Origin: Acidobacteriota bacterium
GTDB taxonomy: Bacteria > Acidobacteriota > Terriglobia > Terriglobales > Acidobacteriaceae
Direction of reading: 5' to 3'
DNA length: 64,000 nt
Assembly (NCBI GenBank): GCA_016196065.1
Contig: JACPYL010000008.1
Location: forward strand, 186,001-250,000
The notes under the pieces: generated by a model
What the model was told of the DNA's origin: nothing
The model's input: only the letters and a program-made list of their open reading frames with translations
Database searches by the model: none
Shown: one piece after another, positions 33,948 through 44,900 of the stretch
How the letters are laid out: every line of letters begins with the position of its first letter
How positions within the stretch are numbered: position 1 is the stretch's first letter
Made by a program: the position numbers and the translations under genes

Positions 33948-33998
33948 GTGATAACATGAAAAGCTCGACCAGCTCCAGGCGCCGCCTTTGCCGTTCCT

Positions 33999-34027
33999 GA
34001 GACCTGACACCTAACACCTGAGACCTG
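33999..34027. repeat. Short heptamer array upstream of the YmdB-like gene
   Basis: Four 7-bp units GAGACCT, GACACCT, AACACCT, GAGACCT ending just before the gene. The complementary unit AGGTCTC is related to the array at 37397-37459. Confidence 0.75.
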
Positions 34028-34032
34028 CTTCT

Positions 34033-34824
34033 TTGAACATTCTCTTCATCGGCGACATTTTTGGCCGCCCTGGGCGGACCATCGTCAAGGAACGCCTGCC
34101 CGGCATCGTCAAGGACCATGCCATCGACCTCGTCATTGCCAACGGCGAGAACTCTGCTGCCGGATTTGGCATCACGCCGCAACTGGCCGACGAACTGTTC
34201 GATCTCGGCATCGACGTGATGACGACCGGAAATCACGTCTGGGACAAACGCGAAATCATCGAATACTTTCAGATGGCGGATGGCAACCCGCACAGTCCGG
34301 CGCGACGACTGCTGCGTCCGGCGAATTTTCCCGCCGGCATGCCCGGCTGGGGAGTGTATGAAGGCGAGAAGAAGGGCGTTGGCTACGCGGTGGTTAACCT
34401 GCAGGGGCGCGTGTTCATGGGGTCGAGTGACGATCCGTTTCGATACGTGGACAAGCTTCTCGAGAAAATCAAAGCCAAGGTGATCTTCGTCGATTTCCAC
34501 GCCGAGGCCACGTCCGAAAAAGTTGCGTTCGGGTGGTACCTCGATGGACGGGTCACGGCGATCGTCGGTACGCACACGCACATTCCGACCGCGGACGAAA
34601 TCGTGTTGCCCAAAGGGACCGCGTATATCACCGACGTGGGGATGACGGGCCCGTACGATAGCGTGATCGGCGTGCGCAAAGAGTTGGTCGTGGATAAGTT
34701 TGTCAGCGGGATGCCTGCACGTTTCGAAGCGGCGACCGGGGATGTCCGCTTGTGCGCGGTCGTGGTCGAGTGTGACAGCAAGTCGGGACGGGCCACGGGC
34801 ATGAAGCGGTTGATGCTGCGTTAA
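34033..34824 (+). CDS. YmdB-family metallophosphodiesterase (TIGR00282 type)
   Basis: A 263-aa calcineurin-like metallophosphoesterase. Metal-ligand motifs are visible: GDIFGRPGR at the N-terminus, NGENSAAGFGI, and TTGNHVWD, followed by IFVDFHAEATSEK and GTHTHIPTAD. In Bacillus YmdB has 2',3'- or 3',5'-cyclic nucleotide phosphodiesterase activity and influences biofilm choice; the physiological substrate here is unknown. The start is a TTG directly after a heptamer repeat, so the ribosome site is weak. It lies alone before the secretin gene. Confidence 0.92.
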   Translation: MNILFIGDIFGRPGRTIVKERLPGIVKDHAIDLVIANGENSAAGFGITPQLADELFDLGIDVMTTGNHVWDKREIIEYFQMADGNPHSPARRLLRPANFPAGMPGWGVYEGEKKGVGYAVVNLQGRVFMGSSDDPFRYVDKLLEKIKAKVIFVDFHAEATSEKVAFGWYLDGRVTAIVGTHTHIPTADEIVLPKGTAYITDVGMTGPYDSVIGVRKELVVDKFVSGMPARFEAATGDVRLCAVVVECDSKSGRATGMKRLMLR

Positions 34825-34915
34825 ACGACATTTCTCCCCGTTACGACGGTAGTTCCTCTCTCCTGATTTTGCTTGCAAGACACTGGCGGCGACGCATTCT
34901 ATAGTAGGTATAGCC

Positions 34916-36745
34916 ATGCGATCGCTGTTTACGGGAATCCTGCTTTTGAGTGCCGCGGCTTGTCTTGCTGCCGATGGCATTCCTTCGTCTCCCTGCTCGG
35001 AGGCGGCGGGTGCTCCCGCGTGCAAAGCAGCGGCCAAGGACTTGAAAGCGGCTCGCCAGGCGTTTACTCGCGGATTGAAGTTCGAACACTCCAAAAACTT
35101 CGATGAGGCATTCTCACAGTTTGAAGAGGCATCCCGGCTCGTCCCGCAGAACGTGGAATACCTTACAGCGCGGGAAATGCTGCGCCAGCAAGTAATCGCG
35201 TCCCACCTGGAACACGGCAACGACCAGCTTCAAAATGGACATCAAGTCGAGGCGCTGGCTGATTTCCGGCTCGCCGTACAACTCGATCCGCAGAACGACT
35301 TCGCGCAACAACGGTTGCGGGATGCTGCGGGCACGCCTGCGGTCCACATTATGGGTGCGCCAGAAATGGTTGAGAGCGTTGACGCGCTCGCTTCCAAGCC
35401 CAAAGAAGAGCGTCATGACTTTCACTATCGCGGAGATTCTCGCGGTCTGCTCACCGCTGTTGCCACAAGTTTCGGACTCACAATAATTTTCGATGACGCG
35501 TTTCCCAGCCGCCGCGTCCACTTTGATGTGGAAGATGTCGATTTCCCCACCGCCCTGCAGGCAGCAGAGTCGGTTACGAAGAGTTTTGCGGTGCCGCTCG
35601 ACGAAAAAGTCCTGTTTGCCACGCTCGATAATCCTGAGAACCATCGCCTGTACGATCGCATGGGAATGCGTTCGTTTTATGTTCCCGGAAGCGGTACACC
35701 GCAGGAACTGAACGAACTGTTGAACTCCATCCGCTCGCTGTTTGAATTGCGCTTTGCCAGTTTGAATATCGCTTCCAGCGTGATCACTGTCCGCGGGCCG
35801 CAAAGCATTCTGGAGGCCGTCACCCGGTATCTTGACACCCTCGATAACGCGCGTCCCGAAGTGCTGCTGGACGTGAAGGTGTATTCGATCGATCACAGCT
35901 TCGCCCGCAGCATTGGCCTGCACATCCCGAACGATTTTCATCTTTTCAATATCCCGCTGGCCGCCTTGCTGGCTGCCAGTGGCCAGAATATTCAGGATCT
36001 GATCAATCAATTGATAGCCTCGGGCGGCATCAACCAGGCTGGGAATCAGGACATCCAGTCGCTGCTCGAGCAATTGCAGGGACAGACAGGTTCGATTTTC
36101 AGCCAGCCGCTAGCCACGTTCGGCGGCGGCATCACGCTGTTTGGGCTGAGTGTAGATCAACTACGGGCAGGACTCTCAGTCCACGAAAGTTCGGTGCGGA
36201 CGCTCGAACACGTCACATTGCGGGCTAGCCACGACCGGGAAGCTACCTTCAAGTTGGGGTCGCGTTTTCCGATTCTCAATTCCAGTTTTGCCCCGGTGTT
36301 CAACAATCCGCAGATCGCGAAGGTGATCGGGAACAATTCCTTCACCGCGCCTTTCCCTTCCGTGAACTACGAAGACCTGGGACTCACCGTCAAGGTGAAG
36401 CCGGCGGTGCATGGGACGTCCGATGTAAGCATGCAATTGGAACTCCTGTTTCGCACCCTGGGAGGCGCAAGCCTGAACGGCGTACCCGTCATTTCGAATC
36501 GTGAATTCAAGGGTGGCATCGCTTTGAAGGAAGGCGAACCGGCCGTGGTAGCCGGCATGGTGAGCAAGACCGAGCAGAAAAGTCTGAGCGGATTGCCGGG
36601 AATGTCGCGAGTGCCGCTACTAAAAACTCTGGCCGCCGAAAGCTCCAAGCAGGAAGAAGACAACGAACTGCTGATCGTGATCACGCCCTACGTTGTGCGG
36701 GGTCCGGAAGGCAGGGAAACGCCGGAAATCTGGCTGAGCAAGTAA
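34916..36745 (+). CDS. Secretin-family outer-membrane protein with TPR domain
   Basis: A 609-aa exported protein. Residues 1-18 are a signal peptide. Residues about 45-140 hold TPR-like helices (KFEHSKNFDEAFSQFEEASRL), 165-240 a STN/secretin N-like domain, and the C-terminal half (about 400-600) a secretin domain ending VPLLKTLAAESSKQEEDNEL LIVITPYVV, as in GspD/PilQ. Secretins form outer-membrane channels for type II secretion or type IV pili. No other secretion or pilus genes are in the window, so this is an orphan copy. The inner region with AGNQDIQSLLEQLQG is unusual. Its partner machinery cannot be named. Confidence 0.88.
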   Translation: MRSLFTGILLLSAAACLAADGIPSSPCSEAAGAPACKAAAKDLKAARQAFTRGLKFEHSKNFDEAFSQFEEASRLVPQNVEYLTAREMLRQQVIASHLEHGNDQLQNGHQVEALADFRLAVQLDPQNDFAQQRLRDAAGTPAVHIMGAPEMVESVDALASKPKEERHDFHYRGDSRGLLTAVATSFGLTIIFDDAFPSRRVHFDVEDVDFPTALQAAESVTKSFAVPLDEKVLFATLDNPENHRLYDRMGMRSFYVPGSGTPQELNELLNSIRSLFELRFASLNIASSVITVRGPQSILEAVTRYLDTLDNARPEVLLDVKVYSIDHSFARSIGLHIPNDFHLFNIPLAALLAASGQNIQDLINQLIASGGINQAGNQDIQSLLEQLQGQTGSIFSQPLATFGGGITLFGLSVDQLRAGLSVHESSVRTLEHVTLRASHDREATFKLGSRFPILNSSFAPVFNNPQIAKVIGNNSFTAPFPSVNYEDLGLTVKVKPAVHGTSDVSMQLELLFRTLGGASLNGVPVISNREFKGGIALKEGEPAVVAGMVSKTEQKSLSGLPGMSRVPLLKTLAAESSKQEEDNELLIVITPYVVRGPEGRETPEIWLSK

Positions 36746-36759
36746 GGTCGGACCGCCTT

Positions 36760-37368
36760 TCATGCTTTCAGTTCTGCGGCTTCTCTTTCGGCTCCGCTGA
36801 ACAAATTCTTCAACGCCCGAATTACCCACCGGACGACCACAGCAATCGCAATCAGCAACGCCAGCACGATCATGGACGACAGAACTGGATGCTGGGTGGA
36901 GAACCAGACCAGAAAGATTGCCAGTACATCCTCTCCCATGCTGAGAGAAATGTTGGAAACAGGTTCCGGCGAAGGTGTCACAGCGGCTCGCGCGGCGGTC
37001 TTGCCGCCATGTGCTGCCAGGGCGATGGCGCCGCCCGCCAAGGTCGCCAGGAGCTGCTTTTCCGGCGACAACTGAGACGTGGCGCTATAAGCGATGACGG
37101 CGGCGACTGGTACCCGAACAAAAGTGTGGAGCGCGTTCCAGATGAGGTCAAAAGCGGGAATCTTGTCAGCGAAGAACTCGATGACAAACAGTACGAGGGA
37201 AGCGGCAATGACCCACCAACTGGCAACCAGATGGATCCCCGGTGGCAAAGCCAACACGCCGAGGTGCGCCAGGATGCCCAGAGTCCCAACCGTCGCATAC
37301 ACATTCAGTCCGGCGGCGAAGCTGGTGGCAACCAGCAAACCCACGAGTTCGGTTCCCCCGAATTTCAT
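36760..37368 (-). CDS. DUF4126-family integral membrane protein
   Basis: A 202-aa membrane protein with about five hydrophobic helices and the DUF4126 pattern (FGGTELVGLLVATSFAAGLN, GIHLVASWWVIAASLVLFVIE, ADKIPAFDLIWNALHTFVR). Its function is unknown. It is convergent with the secretin gene, 14 bases away, and is followed by a heptamer array upstream of its start. No operon partner is seen. Confidence 0.82.
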   Translation of the reverse strand: MKFGGTELVGLLVATSFAAGLNVYATVGTLGILAHLGVLALPPGIHLVASWWVIAASLVLFVIEFFADKIPAFDLIWNALHTFVRVPVAAVIAYSATSQLSPEKQLLATLAGGAIALAAHGGKTAARAAVTPSPEPVSNISLSMGEDVLAIFLVWFSTQHPVLSSMIVLALLIAIAVVVRWVIRALKNLFSGAEREAAELKA

Positions 37369-37396
37369 GAACGCAAGGATACCTCAGGGACGGGCA

Positions 37397-37459
37397 CAGG
37401 TCTCAGGTGTCGGGTCTCAGGTGGCAGGTTTCAGGTTTCTGGTTTCTGGTTTCTGGTTG
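37397..37459. repeat. Heptamer tandem array (exactly nine units)
   Basis: Nine 7-bp units covering 63 bases: CAGGTCT, CAGGTGT, CGGGTCT, CAGGTGG, CAGGTTT twice, CTGGTTT twice, CTGGTTG. Variation is progressive along the array. No complementary partner was seen nearby. Confidence 0.85.
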
Positions 37460-37502
37460 CGGATCAGCTTCCCATCATGTCTTAATCGCAAACCTTCACT
37501 CC

Positions 37503-37531
37503 AAAAGCAAAAGGGTCGCGCTAGGCGACCC
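37503..37531 (-). terminator. Rho-independent terminator for the small 75-aa gene
   Basis: On the minus strand GGGTCGC-CTAGC-GCGACCC is followed by TTTTGCTTTTGG. The 7-bp stem ends the gene at 37558-37785. Confidence 0.85.
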
Positions 37532-37557
37532 TATGGAAGAACTGAGCCTTAACTTGA

Positions 37558-37785
37558 TTACAGTGTGGACTCGATTTCAAAGCCCCAGGCTTCGAGCAAG
37601 GGCTCAGGAATGTACTTGGAGTTCTTGTTGCGCCGCGCCCATTCGCGCAGTCGAGTCGACCGCAAGTATTGATCAGGAGAGAGCTTGTACTCCCGCACAA
37701 CCTGCTCAAACTCGGTAATGGTCGGAGTCACGGGCCCGATCGGCTCGGGCTTGCCCCAATTAGGATTTCCACGTCGCTTTGCCAT
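37558..37785 (-). CDS. Conserved-looking small protein, 75 aa
   Basis: A 75-aa protein of unknown function. It is hydrophilic and rich in Arg, Pro and Trp (KRRGNPNWGKPEPIGPVT, RLREWARRNKNSKYIPEP). No domain is recognised. It has its own terminator downstream, which supports expression as a single-gene unit. Neighbours are DUF4126 and the receiver/PilZ gene, neither with a clear link. Confidence 0.7.
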   Translation of the reverse strand: MAKRRGNPNWGKPEPIGPVTPTITEFEQVVREYKLSPDQYLRSTRLREWARRNKNSKYIPEPLLEAWGFEIESTL

Positions 37786-38271
37786 GGGGAAGACAACCCT
37801 TTCTTGCTTAAGATGACGGCTACTTCAGCATTTCCTTTAACTTTGATTCCAAAAACCGTATCCGGGATTCATGCTCCAGACATAAATTCAGCGTAGTTGC
37901 AGCCTGCACTACGCTCAATATTCCATTTGGAAACTACTGATAATAATGGGTTTCCATCCATTAGTCAACAGAAAAATGACATTTGGAATATCTTGGCACA
38001 TATCCCCTTTCCATCCAGCGACTTCCAACAGTCTCTGCCCCATGGTGATCCTGCCCCATCCCAATCCGTGCCATGCAAGTTAGTCGGCTCTTCCCCGATG
38101 CAAAACACCGCTGCCAGGTACCTCCAGGTGACCAGCGTAACCGGAAGATCAGGCCATAGCGTTGACCATGGATTTCCATAGACTTAGAGTGCGATGTAGG
38201 AGTGCCCGGTCGGACTCGGCTACCGCGCCCCAGCGCGGCCGGGACAAAGGTTCGACCCGTTCCCGAAGCTT
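37786..38271 (+). other. Gene-free region upstream of the receiver/PilZ gene
   Basis: This 486-base stretch is relatively A/T-rich compared with its neighbours and has no supported ORF. I see no clear riboswitch, tRNA or repeat in it. It probably holds the promoters of the two flanking divergent genes. Confidence 0.5.
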
Positions 38272-39390
38272 ATGAATTTGAAGTGTCTACTGGTGAGTGC
38301 CGACGAGAAAACCGTGCGCATCCTGCGCCGGGTTCTTAGCGACCTGGAAATCCTGGTCGAGCATTGCGAAGCCGCCGATGGGGCGATTCGAAAAATCACA
38401 CGGCAGCGTTTTGAATCCATCATTGTGGATTGCTCGATCCCGGAAGAGGGTGCCAGTGTCTTGCGGGCAGCCAAGGCCGCCCCTGCCAATAATCGCGCCA
38501 TCGGAATCGTGCTCGTGGATCCCGCACTTGGGATGCGCGGCGGCTTCGATATGGGAGCCCACTTTGTTCTGCACAAGCCGATTTCAGGAGAGCGCGCGAA
38601 GGCCAGCTTCCGAGCCGTCCGAGCCTTGATGAAACGGGAGCGGCGGCGGCAATTGCGGGTGCCGGTCCAGATCCCGGTCGAATGCCGCGCCTTTGGCAGT
38701 GCGGTGGTATTCAAAGGCAGTACTTTGGACCTTTGCGAAGGCGGGATGGCCATGCAGTTTCCGGGACCGTTCCCCAAGGAAAATTCGCTGCGTTTCTCGC
38801 TCGACTTGCCCGGCATGGACCGCAAGTTTGAAGTGGAAGGCGAATTGGCGTGGGAAGGGCATCGCGCCCAAGCCGGCGTCCGCTTCAAAACCATTTCCGA
38901 GGAACAGCTGCAGACGCTGCGCCAATGGTTGAATGGCCAGTTGCCTGAGGCCGAACCGGATGATCCGCCCGTCAGCTGTACATTGACCGACCTCAGCCTG
39001 GGCGGCTGCTATTTGAAGACAGTCTCACCCTTTCCCCATGGGACGCGCGTCACTTTGTCCATGAAGACCGCCGAGTTATCGCTGCGGGCAGGCGGAGTGA
39101 TTCGTATCGTTCATCCTGAATTTGGTATGGGAGTAGAGTTCCTCCAATCCACAAGCGAGCAGCATGACCAGGTGCATCGGTTAATCGAGACACTGCGGGC
39201 AAGTGGAGCAAAATCGCCGGAACTGCTGGTCGAGCCTGATGGCCTGGAAGGCGCTTTGCCGGCCGAGGCGGCGGCGACCGCTGCCGGCGAGGATAGTCTG
39301 CTGGAGTTGTTCCGGCACAAATCGAAAATCCCGCTCGATGCGTTCCTTGAAAAGATGCGGGAACAGAGACAGGCATTGGAAATACATTAA
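38272..39390 (+). CDS. Receiver-like domain fused to two PilZ domains
   Basis: A 372-aa signalling protein. Residues 1-115 resemble a receiver domain (CLLVSADEKTVRILRRVL, a region around IIVDCSIPEEG), with the phosphoacceptor position weakly defined. Two PilZ-like domains follow. The first (about 120-215) has RRQLR (RxxxR) but its second motif is LDLCEGG. The second (about 230-305) has DLSLGG (DxSxGG). The C-terminal tail is helical. It would be a c-di-GMP-responsive regulator acting through protein contacts, as no enzymatic output is present. ATG 38272 fits the domain boundary. Confidence 0.82.
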   Translation: MNLKCLLVSADEKTVRILRRVLSDLEILVEHCEAADGAIRKITRQRFESIIVDCSIPEEGASVLRAAKAAPANNRAIGIVLVDPALGMRGGFDMGAHFVLHKPISGERAKASFRAVRALMKRERRRQLRVPVQIPVECRAFGSAVVFKGSTLDLCEGGMAMQFPGPFPKENSLRFSLDLPGMDRKFEVEGELAWEGHRAQAGVRFKTISEEQLQTLRQWLNGQLPEAEPDDPPVSCTLTDLSLGGCYLKTVSPFPHGTRVTLSMKTAELSLRAGGVIRIVHPEFGMGVEFLQSTSEQHDQVHRLIETLRASGAKSPELLVEPDGLEGALPAEAAATAAGEDSLLELFRHKSKIPLDAFLEKMREQRQALEIH

Positions 39391-39438
39391 TTTCGAGATG
39401 CAGCCTGCTGCGTCTTACAGCTCCAGAAAAGAGTTCTC

Positions 39439-39558
39439 ATGGATCCAGCCGCCGCATTCCTGCTCGCTCTCGGTATCTGGCTGATCCTTTCGGAAGTCGT
39501 ACTCCCCAACCTGGATTCGTCTCCCGACCAACTGCCGGACCAACCGGAACCGCGATAG
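39439..39558 (+). CDS. Possible small membrane protein (39 aa)
   Basis: A short frame whose product begins MDPAAAFLLALGIWLILSEV and ends in a Pro/Gln-rich acidic tail, giving one transmembrane helix. The ribosome site is weak (GAG 6 bases upstream). It follows the PilZ gene by 48 bases on the same strand. Function unknown; it may not be expressed. Confidence 0.4.
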   Translation: MDPAAAFLLALGIWLILSEVVLPNLDSSPDQLPDQPEPR

Positions 39559-39573
39559 AGGTATGGCCGGCTT

Positions 39574-39595
39574 GAGACGCGGCAAGCCGCGTCTC
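39574..39595. repeat. Perfect palindrome between the 39-aa frame and acs
   Basis: GAGACGCGGC-AA-GCCGCGTCTC, a 10-bp stem with a 2-base loop. It lacks a T-run and so is unlike a normal terminator. It could serve as a bidirectional stop for the convergent genes. Confidence 0.7.
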
Positions 39596-39625
39596 TACAG
39601 CAGGAACAAGTGTGACCACGAAGAT

Positions 39626-41593
<1,968 letters not shown>

Positions 41594-41924
41594 TTTATCT
41601 TCCTCGGGTAGTTGGGCCATCAACCTGGCCCAGGACAACGGGAACGATTTTACTTGGGCGGGATGGGAATGTCTGCCGCGGGGAAAGGCAAATTCTTTAA
41701 ACCACGGAGGTCGCAGGGGATGCGGAGGAAACTCGATGCCTTGGCTTCCCCGTGTTCCCTGTGGCCTCTTTAGTCAAGAAACGGTTTTCGGCACGTCCAA
41801 ACCTCGTGTGATTGTCGTCACAACCGGGTGTGACCCACGTTGCCGACCCTTGGCCCGTTCCTCCGGCATCATGAACGAGATGGCGTCGCCGCCAGTGGGG
41901 TCGACGTACCAGAGGGGAACAATC
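41594..41924 (+). other. Divergent acs/nifJ regulatory region
   Basis: Holds the CRP-like dyad at 41807-41822 and the AGAGGGG ribosome site of nifJ. Exact promoter boxes could not be assigned. No gene supported in this region. Confidence 0.6.
41807..41822. promoter_or_regulatory. CRP-like operator TGTGA-N6-TCACA
   Basis: Perfect inverted repeat TGTGATTGTCGTCACA between acs (start 214 bases away) and nifJ (start 103 bases away). It has the same half-sites and spacer length as the dyad at 21751-21766. Confidence 0.6.
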
Positions 41925-44900
41925 ATGAGTCGCAAGTTCAAAACCATGGACGCGAACGAAGCCGTCGCTCACGTCGCCTACCGCGTCAACGAAGTGATCG
42001 CGATCTATCCCATCACGCCCTCGTCCAACATGGGAGAGTGGGCTGACCAGTGGGCTTCCGAAGGAATCGAGAACATCTGGGGTACGGTCCCGCAGGTCAC
42101 CGAAATGCAGAGCGAAGGCGGAGCGGCCGGCGCGGTTCACGGAGCTCTTCAGACGGGCTCTCTGTCGACGACCTTTACCGCGTCGCAAGGCTTGCTCTTG
42201 ATGATCCCGAACATGAACAAGATCGCGGGAGAACTGACCCCGACGGCTTTCCATGTTTCGGCTCGCACCATCGCGACCCACGCGCTTTCAATTTTCGGCG
42301 ACCACAGTGACGTCATGTTCTGCCGCACGACAGGCTTCGCAATGCTGTCATCGAATTCCGTGCAGGAAGCCATGGACATGGCGCTGATTGCCCATGCCGC
42401 CACGCTGGAAACACGAATTCCCTTCCTCCACTTCTTCGATGGCTTCCGCACCTCGCACGAAGTGAACAAGATCGAAATGCTGGCGGACGACGATCTCCGC
42501 GCCCTGATCAACATGGACCGCGTCTTCGAGCACCGCGCACGCGCACTTTCGCCGGAACATCCGGTGCTGCGGGGCACGGCGCAGAATCCAGATGTGTTTT
42601 TCCAAATGCGCGAAGCGATCACGCCTTTCTACGACGCGTGCCCGGACAAAGTGCAATCCGTGATGGATAAGTTCGCGCAAGTCGTGGGCCGCTCTTATCA
42701 CCTGTTCGATTATGTGGGAGCTCCTGACGCCGAACGCGTGATCGTGATGATGGGATCGGGCGCCGAAGCAGCTCATGAAACTGTGGAGGCGCTGACGGCG
42801 CGGGGCGAGAAAGTGGGTTTGCTGAAAGTACGGCTCTATCGTCCGTTCGCAGGGAAGCAGTTCCTGGCAGCGCTACCCGCATCGGTGAAGAAGATTGTGG
42901 TCCTTGATCGCACGAAAGAAGCGGGCGCAGAAGGCGATCCGCTCTATCTCGACGTGGTCAATGCTCTGCACGAAGGAAAGCGGTCCGTGGAGGTGATTGG
43001 CGGACGTTACGGCCTGTCCTCGAAGGAATTTACTCCCGCAATGGTTAAGGCCGTCTACGACAACCTGGCCTCCAAGAGTCCGAAGCCGCACTTCACAGTC
43101 GGCATCCAGGACGATGTTAGCCACTCCAACCTCGACTATGACACTGCTTTTTCCACCGAACCAGACAATGTGGTGCGCGCCCTGTTCTATGGGCTCGGCG
43201 CAGACGGCACGGTGGGCGCGAACAAGAATTCCATCAAGATCATCGGCGAAAATACCGACAACTACGCGCAGGGCTACTTCGTGTATGACTCCAAGAAGTC
43301 GGGCGCGGTAACCGTTTCTCACCTGCGCTTTGGACCGAATCCGATTCGCTCGACCTACCTGGTTTCCAAAGCAAATTTCGTCGCCTGCCACCAGTGGATC
43401 TTCCTCGATCGTTACGACATGCTCAGCGCGCTCGTCGATGGCGGGACATTCCTGCTGAACAGTCCCTTTGGCCCCGACGAGATTTGGGACAAGCTGCCGC
43501 AACTGGTGCAGGAGCAGTTGATCGCCAAGAAAGCCAAGTTCTTCGTGATCGACGGTTACCAGGTGGCGCGCGACACGGGTATGGGCAGTCGCATGAATAC
43601 GATCCTGCAGGTCTGCTTCTTTGCGATCTCGAAAGTATTGCCGGGCGATGGAGCAATCGAGGCGATTCGCAAATCGATTCGCGACACCTACGGACGCAAG
43701 GGCGAAGAGATCGTCCAGAAGAATATGAAAGCCGTCGACGAGACGCTGGCCCACCTGAACGAAGTAAAAGTGCCTGCCACCGTCACCAGCCGGTTTCAAT
43801 TGCCCTCCCCCTTCCCTTCCCATGCACCCGATTTCGAGCGCAATGTCCTGGGAACGATTTACGGCAACCGCGGTGAAGAATTGCCGGTCAGCGCATTTCC
43901 AATCGATGGCACATTCCCAACCGGAACCGCAAAGTGGGAAAAACGGAATCTCGCTCTCGAGATTCCAGTGTGGGACGACAAAATCTGCATTCAGTGCGGC
44001 AAGTGCGCGATGGTATGCCCGCATTCCGTGATTCGAATCAAGGTGTTCGACTCCACGGAACTGCAAAGCGCACCCGCAACTTTCAAGTCCACCGAAGCGC
44101 GCGACAAGGAATGGGCGGGCATGAAATACAGCCTGCAGGTTGCGCCGGAAGACTGCACAGGATGCGGCATCTGCGTGGAAGTCTGCCCGGTAAAGAACAA
44201 GAGTCAGGCGCGGTTGAAGGCAATCAACATGACGGCGCAGCCGCCGTTGCGCGCAGCGGAAGCTGAGAACTGGAACTTCTTCCTCAAGATTCCGGAACTT
44301 GATCGTCGCAAGATCAAGGCGGGCGCGATCCGCCAGCAACAGGTACAGGAACCGCTCTTCGAATTTTCAGGAGCATGCTCCGGATGCGGCGAGACGCCGT
44401 ACCTGAAGCTGCTCTCGCAACTGTTCGGCGACCGCGCACTGATCGCCAACGCCACCGGCTGTTCCTCGATTTACGGCGGCAACCTGCCGACGACACCGTG
44501 GTCCAAGAACGCCGACGGCCGCGGACCGGCCTGGTCGAATTCACTCTTCGAAGATAACGCCGAGTTCGGGCTTGGCTTCCGGCTCTCGATCGACAAGCAG
44601 ACTGAGTTCGCCCGCGAGTTGGTGAAACGCTGCGCCGGAATCATCGGCGACGAACTGGCCACTGCATTACTGAACGCTTCCCAGAAGGATGAATCCGACA
44701 TCTACGAACAGCGGCAGCGGGTTTCGTTGCTGCGGGAGAAGCTGGCGGGTTCCTCCACCCCGGATGCAAAGCAACTCAACGTCCTCGCCGATATGCTGGT
44801 AAAGAAGAGTGTGTGGATCGTGGGCGGCGACGGCTGGGCCTATGACATCGGCTACGGCGGCCTCGACCACGTGATCGCGAGCGGCAAGAACGTCAACCTG

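Noticed and set aside
42873-44339. Minus-strand open frame of 488 codons
   Set aside because: It is antisense to nifJ, which is certain.
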